Positions 1 through 9,334 of a stretch of DNA of 64,000 nt are shown in pieces (the stretch's first letter is position 1; each line of letters begins with the position of its first letter). The translations under genes and the position numbers were made by a program. Below the pieces are notes generated by a model. That model had not been told where the DNA came from. It did not search any database and saw only the letters and a program-made list of their open reading frames with translations. The stretch spans positions 186,001-250,000 of the forward strand of contig NZ_CAJYHX010000028.1 in assembly GCF_913774285.1 (NCBI RefSeq), given 5' to 3'. The stretch comes from an uncultured Sphingomonas sp. Its GTDB lineage: Bacteria; Pseudomonadota; Alphaproteobacteria; Sphingomonadales; Sphingomonadaceae.

Positions 1-2
1 TG

Positions 3-653
3 CTCCTGGCGGCGCCGTTCGCGGTGGCGCTAGGCACCTTCAACAACCAATGGGCGCAATTCGATTTCAGCATGGCCTTCCCGCTGCTCGCGCTGTTCCG
101 CCTAGCGAGCGACGACCCCCTGCGGTGGCGACGAGGCGCTGCCACCCTGCTCAGCCTCGTCGCGCCGCCGCTGCTGCTGTTCGCCGCCGCGATGGCGCCC
201 TACAGCCTGCCCGACTCGATCTTCGCGCAGACAATTCCGGTCCGCCACCCGATCACCGGCAGCCCCTTGCTGGTCGACCAGGAGACCGCCGACTTCCTGG
301 ACGGCGCGCGCGACAAGGCGACCGGCGCACTGCTGGTGGATCTGTCCGGCACCGGCCCCGGCGTTGCCGCCGCGCTGGGAGCGAAGGCCCCGGTGCTGCT
401 CTGGCTCAATCCGGCGACCGCGACCTGGCCCGACGTCGTCTGGTCGCGGCTGACCGAGCAGGAGCGGGCACGCGCCTGGTTCGTCGCCCCGGTGCTGCCG
501 CTGTTCGCGCCCTCTGCACCGGCGCGCTGGCTCGCGGCGCATCGCGGCGGCTATTGCCGCACGCCGCTGCCGCACATGACCTTCTGGTGGGAGGAACGGT
601 CGCTCGATCTCTGGCGGCCCTGCCCCGAACCGCGCGCCCACGCCGGGGGCTGA
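3..653 (+). CDS. C-terminal part of an unidentified membrane protein (cut by window edge)
   Basis: The frame is open to the left edge, so the GTG at 24 is internal and the true start lies outside the window. The visible 216 residues begin with hydrophobic sequence, then a second hydrophobic stretch (LLSLVAPPLLLFAAAMAP) and a roughly 140-residue soluble tail. The tail contains WWEERSLDLW and a Cys pair (GGYCRT...RPCPEP) near the end. That layout resembles the last membrane helices and periplasmic tail of a multi-pass protein, possibly of the glycosyltransferase or polymer-processing kind, but no family motif is visible. It converges on the gene at 678-2036 with a 24-base gap. Confidence 0.6.
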   Translation, partial: LLAAPFAVALGTFNNQWAQFDFSMAFPLLALFRLASDDPLRWRRGAATLLSLVAPPLLLFAAAMAPYSLPDSIFAQTIPVRHPITGSPLLVDQETADFLDGARDKATGALLVDLSGTGPGVAAALGAKAPVLLWLNPATATWPDVVWSRLTEQERARAWFVAPVLPLFAPSAPARWLAAHRGGYCRTPLPHMTFWWEERSLDLWRPCPEPRAHAGG

Positions 654-677
654 GCGCGCGGCGCGCAGGGTCGTGGT

Positions 678-2036
678 TCAGCGCCGGATCGACAGCAGCT
701 TGTACTTGGTCTGGCCCACCGATCCGTCCACCGGATAGCTGGTGATGCACACCCGATTGCCCTGGTTGCCGCCGAGCACGCGGATCCGGTCCTTCCCGTC
801 CTGGCCGACGAAGAAGCCGACATGGCCGCCGTCGACCGTCGGCGACTTGCGGCTCCACACGACGATGTCGCCGATCTGCGGGCTGCTGGTGACGTCGTTC
901 CCCCAGCCGCTATCATGCCAGCTGCGCGCCCATTTGCTGTCGGTGCCCTGCATGCCGGCCTTCTCAACGCAGTAATTGACGAAGGACGAGCACCAAGCCG
1001 TCTCGTCGGGTGCCGCGCCCCCCTTGGTCGTGCTGTGGTAGAGGACGATCCGCGGATTGTCCTGCCGACCGGCGACTTCGCGCACGTCCAGCGCGAGCTC
1101 GGCCTGTGCAACCGCATAGGGCGTCGTCAGCGCGGCTACCGGCGCCGGCAGCGGCAGGCCGCCCGACAGCGGCTTCAGGAACTGGCGCGCCATATAGCCG
1201 TCGGCCACGCCGTCGCCATTGACGTCGACCTGCACCCAGTCCGCCTCCAGCCCGAGCCCGTGCACCACGGCGCCGAGCGGCAGGCTCTGCACCACGTCGA
1301 ACTGCGCGCCCGCGCCGCCGCGGACGCGCAGCCCGCTGCGTGCTGCAACCTCGAACACGGCGACGCCGTCTTCCGGCCGCCGGGCGGGCGCTGCCGCGGC
1401 CGCGCCGAACTGGCCGAAATCGGCAACCGCGGGATTGGCCAGATTGCCGTCATAGTCGAAATTGCCGAACGGCCCGCGAAGATCCTGGAACTTCTGGAAC
1501 AGCGTCCATTGCTGCGAGGCGAGAAACGCCTTTGATCCCGTCCACCCCATCGATGCGGGCAGCCAGAACAAAGTGGCCAGTCCCCCGGCCTTGAGGTGCG
1601 AACAGACGGCTCCCGACCCATAGACGCCGACGCGGAAATCCCCGTTCAGCGCGGCGTTGACCTCCTGGAAATAGTGCTCGATCTGCGCCAGTTCGGTCGG
1701 CCGGGCAAAGTCATGGTCGACCGCGAAATAGATCGCCGACCCCTTGGGCTGGCCGATGGTTCCGGCGAGTTCGAGCGCACGCTTCGCATCGCGCGTCCCC
1801 TTGCCGTTGCCGAAATCCTCGATCGCACCGCCGGCACCGCCGCGCTGCTCGAAGACGACCGCGACGTCGAGCCCCGCGGCAACCAGCTTTCCATATTCCG
1901 CCGCAGTAAGGCATTTCGACAGAAAGGTGCTGGAGTTCTTGATGTTGTAGTAACGGATGACGGTGCGGACGCCCTCCTGGAACAATCGCGCAGCATAGTC
2001 GCCCACATTATACGGCGAGTCGATGATCTCTTGCAT
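678..2036 (-). CDS. DUF1906 + SH3-like + CHAP/NlpC-type three-domain protein, probable peptidoglycan hydrolase
   Basis: This 452-residue protein has three recognisable parts. Residues 1-205 resemble the DUF1906/Rv2525c glycoside-hydrolase-like barrel (IRYYN near 27-31, FAVDHDF near 104-110). Residues 225-290 form a bacterial SH3-like segment (SGLRVRGGAGAQFDVVQSL) that contains a calcium-loop-like DVNGDGVADGYM. Residues 310-452 resemble a CHAP/TIGR02594 amidase, with candidate catalytic Cys349 (AWCSSF), His405 (GGHVGFF) and Asn424. The start is the ATG at 2036, preceded by AGGGGGA; an upstream in-frame start at 2141 would add 35 unlikely residues. No signal peptide is visible. The architecture suggests muramidase-like plus peptidase or amidase action on cell wall, as in phage lysins, but no phage genes flank it. 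Function is inferred. Confidence 0.75.
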   Translation of the reverse strand: MQEIIDSPYNVGDYAARLFQEGVRTVIRYYNIKNSSTFLSKCLTAAEYGKLVAAGLDVAVVFEQRGGAGGAIEDFGNGKGTRDAKRALELAGTIGQPKGSAIYFAVDHDFARPTELAQIEHYFQEVNAALNGDFRVGVYGSGAVCSHLKAGGLATLFWLPASMGWTGSKAFLASQQWTLFQKFQDLRGPFGNFDYDGNLANPAVADFGQFGAAAAAPARRPEDGVAVFEVAARSGLRVRGGAGAQFDVVQSLPLGAVVHGLGLEADWVQVDVNGDGVADGYMARQFLKPLSGGLPLPAPVAALTTPYAVAQAELALDVREVAGRQDNPRIVLYHSTTKGGAAPDETAWCSSFVNYCVEKAGMQGTDSKWARSWHDSGWGNDVTSSPQIGDIVVWSRKSPTVDGGHVGFFVGQDGKDRIRVLGGNQGNRVCITSYPVDGSVGQTKYKLLSIRR

Positions 2037-2099
2037 GGTGAGTCCCCCTGCCTGCGCCCCTCCGCAAGCAGGATACAGCATGCCATCTATCGCGATTGG

Positions 2100-2134
2100 A
2101 AAAAAGGGCCCGCAGCTGTACGCTGCGGACCCTT
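2100..2134 (-). terminator. Rho-independent terminator of ssb
   Basis: On the minus strand a 13-pair stem (arms 2104-2116 and 2122-2134, one G-U pair) with a five-base loop is followed by six T residues (2105 down to 2100). It lies 32 bases after the ssb stop and upstream of the next minus-strand gene at 2036. Confidence 0.88.
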
Positions 2135-2165
2135 GAAACATCGTGTTCGAATCGTCGGCAGACGA

Positions 2166-2744
2166 TCAGAACGGCACGTCGTCGTCCAGATCGTCCGGGA
2201 AGCCGCCGCCGAAGCCGCCGCCTGCAGGGGCGCCGCCGCTGCGCTGACCGCCGCCGTTGAAGGTGCCGCCGCCACGACCCGCCGGGGCACCGCCGCCGAA
2301 GCCGCCACCACCGCCGCCGAACGAGTCGTCTGCACCCCAATCATCGCCGCCGCTGCTACGGCCGCCGCCCATGCCGGCACCCTGTCCGCCGCCGGGACCA
2401 TCGAGCAGCACCATCTGCGCGTTGAAGCCCTGGAGCACGATCTCGGTCGAGTAGCGATCGGCGCCGCTCTGGTCCTGCCACTTCCGGGTCTGCAGCTGGC
2501 CTTCGAGATAGACCTTGCTGCCCTTGCGCAGATAGCGCTCGGCGACGTTGGCGAGACCTTCGGAGAAGATCTTCACCGTGTGCCACTCGGTCTTTTCCTT
2601 GCGCTCGCCGCTGTTGCGATCCTTCCAGCTCTCCGAGGTGGCGATGCGCAGCTCGACCACCTTGCCGCCATTCTGGAACGCCCGGCTCTCGGGGTCGCGC
2701 CCCAAATTGCCGACGAGGATCACTTTGTTGACGCTGCCCGCCAT
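2166..2744 (-). CDS. ssb: Single-stranded DNA-binding protein
   Basis: This protein coats single-stranded DNA during replication, repair and recombination. The 192 residues show the standard layout. An OB fold covers about 1-112 (starting [19 protein letters not shown], with [12 protein letters not shown] and EWHTVKIF). A Gly-rich linker covers about 115-183 with repeated GGGGGFGGG runs. The acidic tip DDLDDDVPF docks partner proteins. It is single-gene, divergent from the DUF4169 gene at 2807, and ends in a strong terminator. The 62-base divergent gap must hold both promoters. No GTTC-N7-GTTC box is visible there, so SOS control is not supported. Confidence 0.97.
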   Translation of the reverse strand: MAGSVNKVILVGNLGRDPESRAFQNGGKVVELRIATSESWKDRNSGERKEKTEWHTVKIFSEGLANVAERYLRKGSKVYLEGQLQTRKWQDQSGADRYSTEIVLQGFNAQMVLLDGPGGGQGAGMGGGRSSGGDDWGADDSFGGGGGGFGGGAPAGRGGGTFNGGGQRSGGAPAGGGFGGGFPDDLDDDVPF

Positions 2745-2806
2745 GCCGCAAAAACTCCGATATACGATGGTGCGCCCGCGCGAAGGGACGCTAGAAAGAA
2801 TCCGCT

Positions 2807-2992
2807 ATGGCCGACATCCTTAACCTGAACAAAGCGAGAAAAGCGAGAGCGAAAGCGAACGCCCAGGCCGAAGCCGAGGCCAACCGCGCCCGCTTCGGCC
2901 GCACCAAGGCGGAAAAGGCGCGCGACGCGGCGGAGACCGAGCGCAAGGTGCGCACGCTCGATCAGGCGAAGCGCGAAACGCCGGAGGATTGA
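2807..2992 (+). CDS. DUF4169 family small protein
   Basis: This is a 61-residue, highly charged, probably helical protein (MADILNLNKARKARAKANAQ...). It fits the DUF4169 family of short alphaproteobacterial proteins, which share the N-terminal NLNKARK(A/R) motif and an Ala/Lys/Arg/Glu-rich body. No enzymatic role is known. It diverges from ssb and is followed by a 7-pair hairpin at 3006-3026 without a T run. The opposite frames contain only shadow ORFs. Confidence 0.8.
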   Translation: MADILNLNKARKARAKANAQAEAEANRARFGRTKAEKARDAAETERKVRTLDQAKRETPED

Positions 2993-3044
2993 GGCCTCGG
3001 CTCGACGCTTTGCCGCTGTCAAAGCGGAACGCATCGTGTACAAC

Positions 3045-5783
3045 ATGTCCCGTCCGATGTTGCCGCCGCTTCCCTATCCCGCGCTTCACGCCAGCCATTC
3101 GGGCGTATGGATCGCCACGGCTGAGGGCACGCGCGGGCTGAGCCGGGGCGAGGCGATCCGTATCGCCGCCGACACGCCGGTACTGCTGCTCAACGCGCCC
3201 CTTGTCGGGCAGCGGCTGGGGCATCCGGAGCTGAGCGGGCTGGACCTGCTCGAGCTGTTCGCCTTTCTCCGCCCCGCCCGCTTCATGGTGCCGACCCCCA
3301 AGGGCCTCGCTCGCGCCTGCGGGCTGGAGCCGCCCAGGGACGACGCCCATGTCGCCGCCTTCCTGCGCGACGCCGCTGCAAACCTGCTCGCGCTTGCCGA
3401 GGGCGACTGGCCCGAGCGCGAGGGTGCGTGGCACGGCCTGCAATCGCTGGGGAGGCTGCGCTGGCCGTGGAGCGCGGCGCTCGGCCAGCGCATCGCCAAG
3501 CCCGAGCGCGCCGAGCGCTGGCTCTTCTCCAAGCTGCCCGAATGGGAGGAAGGGGCCCCCCGGCCCGCCCCGCGCACGATCACGCTCGATCCCGCCGAGG
3601 TCGCCGAACGCCTCGCCCGCCTGACCGGCGCCACCGCCGAGCGCCGCCAGGGCCAGCGCGACTATGCCGAGGCGGCGGCGCAAGCCTTCGCCCCGCGCAG
3701 CGTGCCGGACACCCCCAATCTGGTGCTGGCCGAGGCGGGGACCGGGATCGGCAAGACGCTCGGCTATCTCGCTCCCGCCTCGCTTTGGGCGGAAAAGTCC
3801 GGCGGGCCGGTGTGGGTCTCCACCTTCACCAAGGCGCTGCAGCGCCAGCTCGGCAACGAAGGCGAGCGGCTATTCCCCGATCCCGTCCAGCGCCGCGCGC
3901 GGATCGTCACCCGCAAGGGGCGCGAGAATTATGTCTGCCTGCTCAACCTGGAGGATGCGCTGCAGGGCGGGTTCGCCGGGCGCGCGGCGATCCTCGCCCA
4001 GCTGGTCGCGCGCTGGGCGGCGTACACCGCCGACGGCGACATGGTCGGCGGCGACCTGCCCGGCTGGCTGCCGACGCTGTTCCGCCGCAACGGATCGACC
4101 GCGCTCACCGATCGGCGCGGCGAGTGCATCTATGCCGGCTGCCCGCATTACCGGAAATGCTTCATCGAGCGCGCCGCCCGGGCCAGCGCCGATGCCGATA
4201 TCGTCATCGCCAATCACGCGCTGGTGATGGTCAACGCGGCGCGCGGCCGCGAGAACCAGACGCGCCCGACCCGCTATGTGTTCGACGAGGGCCACCATCT
4301 GTTCGACGCCGCCGACGCGATGTTCTCGGTCGCGCTGACCGGCCAGGAATCGATCGAGTTGCGCCGCTGGCTGACCGGTCCCGAATCCGGCTCGCGCGGA
4401 CGCCGCCGTGGCCTTGCCGCGCGCCTGTCCGACGTCGCCAGCTATGACGATGCCGGCGGCCGCGCGATCTCCGAGGCGGTCGACGCCGCACGCGCGCTGC
4501 CGAGCGACGGCTGGCTACAGCGGCTGAACGAAGGCGAGCCGTTCGGCCCGGTCGAGGCGCTGCTCGCCGCTGTGCGCGGCCTGGTCTATGCCCGCGATAC
4601 CAACGGCTCTGCGGACGCGGGCTATGGTCTCGAGACCGAGCTGACCGAACCCGATGCAGCGCTGGTCGAAGCGGCGGGCAACGCGACCGCCGCGCTCGAT
4701 GCGCTGCTCCGCCCGATGGTGGTGCTCGGCCGCCGGCTCGAGGCGGTGCTGGCCGAGGCGCCCGACTGGATGGACGGCCCGGCGCGCGCCCGCATCGAAG
4801 GCGCGATCGCCTCGCTCGGCTGGCGGGTGGACACGGTCGGCGCGTGGCTGGCGCTGATCGCCCGCATCGGCGGCCCGGCCGATCCCGAGTTCGTCGACTG
4901 GCTGGCGGTAGACCGGGTCGAGGGGCGCGAATTCGATATCGGCCTGCACCGCCACTGGCTCGACCCCGCCAAGCCGCTCGCCAAGACCGTGCTGGAGCCG
5001 GCGCACGGCGTGCTCGTCACCTCGGCGACGCTGCGCGCCGGCGGCGACTGGGACGTCGCCGAAGCGCGTTCGGGCAGCGTCCATTTGCTGCGCCCGGCGC
5101 AACGCTTCGCGGCGAAGAGCCCGTTCGACTATCCCAACCAGGCCGAGGTGCTGATCGTCACCGACGTCAAGCGCGGCGACATGCCCGCGCTCGCCAACGC
5201 CTATGCCCGGCTGATCGCCGCGGCGGGCGGCGGCACGCTGGGATTGTTCACCGCGATCCGGCGGCTGCGCGCCGTCCATGCCCGCATCGCCGACCGACTG
5301 GCCCGCGACGGGCTTCCGCTGCTCGCCCAGCATGTCGACCCGATCGACACCGGCACGCTGGTCGACATCTTCCGCGACGATCCCCGCGCCTCGCTGATCG
5401 GCACCGATGCGCTGCGCGACGGCGTCGATGTGCCCGGCGATTCGCTGCGGCTGGTGGTGATGGAGGGCGTACCCTGGCCAAAGCCCAGCGTACTCCATGC
5501 CGCCCGGCGGCTGGCCGGCGGCGGATCGGCCTATGACGACCGCATCGTCCGTGCCCGGCTCGCCCAGGCGTTCGGCCGGCTGATCCGCCGCGCCGACGAT
5601 CGCGGCGCGTTCGTGCTGCTCTCCGCCGCCACCCCGTCGCGGCTGCTCGACGCCTTTCCGCCGGGCACGCGGATCACCCGCACGACGCTGGATCAGGCGG
5701 TCGAGCGGGTTCAGCTTTCCTTGGGGGCCGGCTTGCGGCATGAGGCGGGCGAAGCCGCCAGCGTCCACATCGGGGAAGCATGA
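3045..5783 (+). CDS. DinG/XPD-like ATP-dependent DNA helicase
   Basis: Superfamily 2 helicase of about 912 residues, related to DinG and XPD, which unwinds DNA with a 5' overhang and may resolve R-loops or G4s. Walker A is AEAGTGIGKT near residue 229. The DEAH-like motif II is FDEGHH near 412. Between them are four cysteines (VCLLN near 295; ECIYAGCPHYRKCF near 360-372) in the spacing expected of the iron-sulfur cluster of this group. The C-terminal half has motif VI-like AQAFGRLIRRADDRG. A unique N-terminal region of about 200 residues precedes the motor, as in sphingomonad relatives. ATG 3045 is preferred; an in-frame GTG at 3036 is possible. Its stop overlaps the ATG of the phosphatase gene (ATGA), so the two are coupled. 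Confidence 0.85.
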   Translation: MSRPMLPPLPYPALHASHSGVWIATAEGTRGLSRGEAIRIAADTPVLLLNAPLVGQRLGHPELSGLDLLELFAFLRPARFMVPTPKGLARACGLEPPRDDAHVAAFLRDAAANLLALAEGDWPEREGAWHGLQSLGRLRWPWSAALGQRIAKPERAERWLFSKLPEWEEGAPRPAPRTITLDPAEVAERLARLTGATAERRQGQRDYAEAAAQAFAPRSVPDTPNLVLAEAGTGIGKTLGYLAPASLWAEKSGGPVWVSTFTKALQRQLGNEGERLFPDPVQRRARIVTRKGRENYVCLLNLEDALQGGFAGRAAILAQLVARWAAYTADGDMVGGDLPGWLPTLFRRNGSTALTDRRGECIYAGCPHYRKCFIERAARASADADIVIANHALVMVNAARGRENQTRPTRYVFDEGHHLFDAADAMFSVALTGQESIELRRWLTGPESGSRGRRRGLAARLSDVASYDDAGGRAISEAVDAARALPSDGWLQRLNEGEPFGPVEALLAAVRGLVYARDTNGSADAGYGLETELTEPDAALVEAAGNATAALDALLRPMVVLGRRLEAVLAEAPDWMDGPARARIEGAIASLGWRVDTVGAWLALIARIGGPADPEFVDWLAVDRVEGREFDIGLHRHWLDPAKPLAKTVLEPAHGVLVTSATLRAGGDWDVAEARSGSVHLLRPAQRFAAKSPFDYPNQAEVLIVTDVKRGDMPALANAYARLIAAAGGGTLGLFTAIRRLRAVHARIADRLARDGLPLLAQHVDPIDTGTLVDIFRDDPRASLIGTDALRDGVDVPGDSLRLVVMEGVPWPKPSVLHAARRLAGGGSAYDDRIVRARLAQAFGRLIRRADDRGAFVLLSAATPSRLLDAFPPGTRITRTTLDQAVERVQLSLGAGLRHEAGEAASVHIGEA

Positions 5784-6313
5784 AGACCCTTCTCGTCCTC
5801 CGCCATGCCAAGTCCGGATGGGACGATCCGGTCGCGCGCGATTTCGATCGCCCGCTCAATCCCAAGGGCCAGCGCGCCGCGGTGGCGATGGGCCGATACC
5901 TGCGCGCGCAGGGCCTGCGCTTTGATCACGCCATTGCCTCGCCGGCGGTGCGGGTGGAGGAAACGCTGGCGCAGGTTTCCAACGGCTATGGCGAGACGAT
6001 CGCGCCGGCCTGGGACAAGCGCCTCTATCTTGCCTCGCTCGGTACGCTGCTCGATGCGATCGAGGCGCTGCCCGACAGCGCCGACGTGGTGCTGCTGTCC
6101 GGGCACAATCCCGGGCTTGAGGAGCTGGTGCTCGACCGCGTGTCCGCGCCCGGCCCCTTGCGCGACGAGGTCGAGCAGAAATACCCGACCGCAACGCTTG
6201 CCGAACTGCGCTTCGATATCGAACATTGGGCCGAGGCGTCCCGTGCAGACGCCGAACTCCTCCGGTTCGTGCGTCCGCGCGATCTGGATCCCAGCCTGGG
6301 ACCCGATGCCTGA
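5780..6313 (+). CDS. SixA-like histidine phosphatase family protein
   Basis: This 177-residue single-domain phosphatase belongs to the histidine phosphatase superfamily. The phosphohistidine motif is LVLRHAKSGWDD at the N-terminus and the second histidine is in LLSGHNPGLEEL. The small size and the RHAKS form of the RHG motif place it with SixA, which removes phosphate from phosphohistidine on phosphotransfer proteins; the actual substrate here is unknown. Its ATG overlaps the helicase stop by four bases (ATGA). It converges on the MerR operon across paired hairpins and a terminator. Confidence 0.88.
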   Translation: MKTLLVLRHAKSGWDDPVARDFDRPLNPKGQRAAVAMGRYLRAQGLRFDHAIASPAVRVEETLAQVSNGYGETIAPAWDKRLYLASLGTLLDAIEALPDSADVVLLSGHNPGLEELVLDRVSAPGPLRDEVEQKYPTATLAELRFDIEHWAEASRADAELLRFVRPRDLDPSLGPDA

Positions 6314-6359
6314 CGAACCGGTCACATCCCTCGACAGCGGCCGATGATGCCCCAAATCG

Positions 6360-6453
6360 GTCATACCGGCGAAGGCCGGGATCCATTGGGACCTCCCGAT
6401 CGGCGCTTGCTGATAGCTAGAGGCGACTAGATCCCGGCTTTCGCCGGGATGAC
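6360..6453. repeat. REP/BIME-like pair of inverted 24-base elements (CCGGCGAA.GCCGG type)
   Basis: Two 24-base copies, 6360-6383 and 6430-6453, are in opposite orientation with two mismatches between them. Each is itself a hairpin (core CCGGC-GAAR-GCCGG). They lie between the convergent sixA-like and merR genes. A diverged relative sits at 20721-20816. Confidence 0.8.
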
Positions 6454-6460
6454 GTGCGGG

Positions 6461-6489
6461 GAAAAGGGTGCGTCGCCTTCGACGCACCC
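6461..6489 (-). terminator. Rho-independent terminator of the rpmF-plsX-fabH-ihfA-merR operon
   Basis: A perfect 10-pair stem (6466-6475 with 6480-6489, GGGTGCGTCG arms) and a four-base loop is followed on the minus strand by TTTTCCCC. It starts six bases after the merR stop. Confidence 0.9.
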
Positions 6490-6495
6490 TCGTTG

Positions 6496-6825
6496 TCAGC
6501 GATCCTCTTCCAGGGCGTCGGACAGCGAGTCCCGGATCGCCTGCAGCTCGGCGGCCTTGCTTCGGCCGCGTGCCGCCTTTTCTTCCGCCAGCAGCTTCTG
6601 CACGCCGCGGATCGTATAGCCCTCCTCGCTGAGGAGATGGTGGATGCGGCGCACCAGCGCCACATCGTCGGGTCGGTAATACCGGCGGTTGCCCGCACGG
6701 GTGAGTGGCTTCAGCTGGGGAAACCGCGTTTCCCAATAGCGCAAGATATGCTGCGGCCTGCCGATTTCAGCGGCGAGCTCACCTATGGTCCGCAACGCAC
6801 CGGCGGCCTTTTCGGACGCCGGCAT
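6496..6825 (-). CDS. MerR family transcriptional regulator
   Basis: The 109-residue protein has a MerR winged helix-turn-helix: [20 protein letters not shown], then [20 protein letters not shown] and [14 protein letters not shown]. It stops after a short helix and has no Cys-rich effector-binding domain. This is the form commonly found immediately after ihfA in alphaproteobacteria. The start at 6825 (MPASEK) lies eight bases after the ihfA stop; longer in-frame extensions overlap ihfA and are unlikely. It is the last gene of the operon and its target is not evident. Confidence 0.88.
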   Translation of the reverse strand: MPASEKAAGALRTIGELAAEIGRPQHILRYWETRFPQLKPLTRAGNRRYYRPDDVALVRRIHHLLSEEGYTIRGVQKLLAEEKAARGRSKAAELQAIRDSLSDALEEDR

Positions 6826-6833
6826 CGCGGGCC

Positions 6834-7133
6834 TCAGCGAGCTGAGACGATGCGATCCCGCATCATCTGGCTGGCACGGAAGGTGAGCACGCGACGCGGT
6901 GCGATCGGCACCTCGACTCCGGTCTTGGGGTTGCGGCCGACGCGCTCGCCCTTGTCTCGCAGCACGAAGCTGCCGAAGCCCGAGATCTTGACGTTCTCGC
7001 CCTTCGCCAGCGCTTCGCACATGTGCTTCAGGATCTGCTCGACGATCCGCGAGGCGTCGGCGCGCGACAGCCCCACTTCGCGATGCAGCGACTCGGCCAA
7101 GTCTGCCCTGGTCAGCGTTCCCGCAGCATTCAT
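6834..7133 (-). CDS. ihfA: Integration host factor subunit alpha
   Basis: This is one subunit of the IHF heterodimer, which bends DNA at specific sites in promoters and recombination complexes. The 99-residue protein shows the HU/IHF signature [20 protein letters not shown] and NPKTG, with the alpha-type start [18 protein letters not shown]. The ATG at 7133 has AAAGGA about nine bases upstream; the extension to 7190 adds residues absent from the family. It sits between fabH and merR, the usual alphaproteobacterial arrangement. No ihfB is in the window. Confidence 0.95.
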   Translation of the reverse strand: MNAAGTLTRADLAESLHREVGLSRADASRIVEQILKHMCEALAKGENVKISGFGSFVLRDKGERVGRNPKTGVEVPIAPRRVLTFRASQMMRDRIVSAR

Positions 7134-7277
7134 TCCGGCAATTCCTTTCGTGTACTGGGGTACCCGTATCAGATTGTTACGCGCTATCAAGAATGATCTT
7201 GAAGCGCCAGTAACGCCTCAGACATATTCTGGAAAAACACGTAATTCGTCCAAAATGGGGATACCGTCCTGTAACGC

Positions 7278-8249
7278 TTAGAAGCGGACGACGGCTGCAC
7301 CCCAGGTGAACCCGCCACCCATCGCTTCCAAAACGAGTAGGTCGCCGCGCCGGATGCGTCCGTCCCGCACCGCAGCATCGAGCGCCAGCGGCACCGAGGC
7401 GGCCGAGGTATTGGCGTGACGATCGACGGTCACGATCACCTTTTCGGGCGCGAGATCGAGCTTGCGCGCGGTGGCATCGAGGATGCGGGCATTGGCCTGG
7501 TGCGGCACCACCCAGTCAACATCGCCGGGCTGCAGGCCCGCCATCGTCAGAGACTCGTTCATCACCGACGCCAGATTGGTGACGGCGTGGCGGAACACCT
7601 CGCGGCCCTTCATCCGCAGCTTGCCGACGGTGCCGGTGGTAGACACGCCACCATCGACATAGAGCAGGTCGTTGTAGCGGCCGTCGGCGTGGAGCTTGGT
7701 GGAGAGGATGCCCTGCGGCGCCGCGCCCTCCGTCTCCTGCGCCTCCAGCACGATCGCACCGGCGCCGTCGCCGAACAGCACGCAGGTGGTGCGGTCTTCC
7801 CAGTCGAGCAGGCGACTGAACGTCTCGGCGCCGATCACCAGCGCGCGGCGATGGACGCCGGCACGCAGCATCGAGTCGGCGACCTGCACTGCATAAAGGA
7901 AACCCGAGCATACCGCGGCCACGTCGAAGGCGACGCAATCGAGGATGCCGAGCGCGTTCTGCACCCGCGTCGCGGTGGCGGGGAAGGTCTGGTCCGGGGT
8001 GGCGGTGGCCAGAACGATCAGGTCGATCGAGGAAGCTTCGACGCCCGCCGCTTCCAGCGCCGCACGCGCGGCGTCGGCGGCAAGCGTACCGGTGGTCTCG
8101 TCGGGCCCGGCGATGTGGCGGAAGCGGATCCCGGTCCGCTCGACGATCCACTCGTCGCTGGTATCGACGCGCTCCGCCAGCTCCGCGTTGGAAACACGCT
8201 GCGCCGGCAGGGCCGAACCCGTACCGAGAATCACCGAACGTACGGTCAT
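7278..8249 (-). CDS. fabH: 3-oxoacyl-ACP synthase III (KAS III)
   Basis: This enzyme condenses acetyl-CoA with malonyl-ACP to start fatty acid synthesis. The 323-residue length is normal. The Cys-His-Asn triad is visible: Cys in [10 protein letters not shown], His in [11 protein letters not shown] and Asn in [11 protein letters not shown]. Gly-rich [10 protein letters not shown] and the C-terminal [14 protein letters not shown] also match. It follows plsX by 24 bases on the same strand. A 144-base gap separates it from ihfA and could hold an extra promoter for ihfA. Confidence 0.97.
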   Translation of the reverse strand: MTVRSVILGTGSALPAQRVSNAELAERVDTSDEWIVERTGIRFRHIAGPDETTGTLAADAARAALEAAGVEASSIDLIVLATATPDQTFPATATRVQNALGILDCVAFDVAAVCSGFLYAVQVADSMLRAGVHRRALVIGAETFSRLLDWEDRTTCVLFGDGAGAIVLEAQETEGAAPQGILSTKLHADGRYNDLLYVDGGVSTTGTVGKLRMKGREVFRHAVTNLASVMNESLTMAGLQPGDVDWVVPHQANARILDATARKLDLAPEKVIVTVDRHANTSAASVPLALDAAVRDGRIRRGDLLVLEAMGGGFTWGAAVVRF

Positions 8250-8273
8250 GCGACCCCTTCTTATCCCGTCTTC

Positions 8274-9305
8274 CTACGCGGCCTTGGCCTCGAAGTTCCC
8301 CAGATCCTCGGCAATACGCCGGGTCAGTTCGTCGCGCACCATCTTGGCGGCGAAGCCGATCGCGGTATCCACGCCGACCTCGTTCGCACCGCCATGGCTC
8401 TTCACGACGATGCCGTTCAGCCCGAGGAAAACGGCACCATTATGGTTGTTCGGGTCGAGATGGTGGCGCAGCAGCTCGGTCGCCGGCTTCGAGATCAGGA
8501 AGCCAAGCTTCGAGCGCAGCGAGGAACTGAACGCGCGGCGCAGCAGATCGGCCACGAAGCGCGCGGTACCCTCGGCGGTCTTGAGCGCGATATTCCCCGA
8601 GAAACCGTCGCAGACGATCACGTCGACATCGCCGCGCGACAGCCGGTTGCCTTCGATGAATCCGGTAAACTCGAGCGGCAGATGCTTGGCCGCACGCAGC
8701 CGGGCCGCAGCATCGCGGATGCTGTCGGTGCCCTTCATCTCTTCGGTGCCGATGTTGAGCAGCGCCACGCGCGGGCGCGCGAGATCGAGCGCCGTGCGCG
8801 CATACGCGGCACCCATCACCGCGAACTGAACGAGGTTGCGCTCGTCCACTTCGGTGTTGGCGCCGAGATCGAGCATCACCGTGTCGTTGTCGCCCAGCGA
8901 CGGCAGCAGCGCGGCAAGCGCCGGCCGGTCGATCCCCGCCATGGTGCGGAGCGACAGCTTGGCCATCGCCATCAGCGCGCCGGTATTGCCCGAGGAGACG
9001 GCGGCACCTGCACGCCCCTGCTTCACCAGATCAATGGCAATGCCCATCGACGTGGTCTTGGCGCGGCGAATCGCCTGGCTCGGCTTGGCATCGGACGCAA
9101 CGATTTCGGCCGCGTGGACGATCTCCGACGCGGCTGCCAGATTCGGATGCGCCTTCAGGCCGTCGCGAATGCGCGACTCGTCGCCGACGAGAAGGAACTC
9201 CATCCCCTCGAAGCGGCGACGCGCACGTGCAGCGCCGGCGAGCATGACGGCGACCCCCTCATCGCCGCCCATTGCATCGACGGCGATCCGCGAGGGAACA
9301 GTCAT
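8274..9305 (-). CDS. plsX: Phosphate acyltransferase PlsX
   Basis: PlsX converts acyl-ACP and phosphate to acyl-phosphate, the donor for PlsY in phospholipid synthesis. The 343 residues start with the family signature [12 protein letters not shown]. Further matches are [10 protein letters not shown] near 100, [10 protein letters not shown] and [13 protein letters not shown]. It lies between rpmF and fabH, the conserved order linking ribosome and lipid synthesis. Confidence 0.97.
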   Translation of the reverse strand: MTVPSRIAVDAMGGDEGVAVMLAGAARARRRFEGMEFLLVGDESRIRDGLKAHPNLAAASEIVHAAEIVASDAKPSQAIRRAKTTSMGIAIDLVKQGRAGAAVSSGNTGALMAMAKLSLRTMAGIDRPALAALLPSLGDNDTVMLDLGANTEVDERNLVQFAVMGAAYARTALDLARPRVALLNIGTEEMKGTDSIRDAAARLRAAKHLPLEFTGFIEGNRLSRGDVDVIVCDGFSGNIALKTAEGTARFVADLLRRAFSSSLRSKLGFLISKPATELLRHHLDPNNHNGAVFLGLNGIVVKSHGGANEVGVDTAIGFAAKMVRDELTRRIAEDLGNFEAKAA

Positions 9306-9334
9306 ACCGGCAACCCCCCGTTGCGGAACGTGGT

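Noticed and set aside
24..653. GTG at 24 as the start of the first gene
   Set aside because: The frame is open to the window edge and the sequence before it is in-frame hydrophobic protein, so the gene is truncated by the window.
3006..3026. Terminator after the DUF4169 gene
   Set aside because: There is a 7-pair stem but no T run; it is mentioned only as a hairpin.
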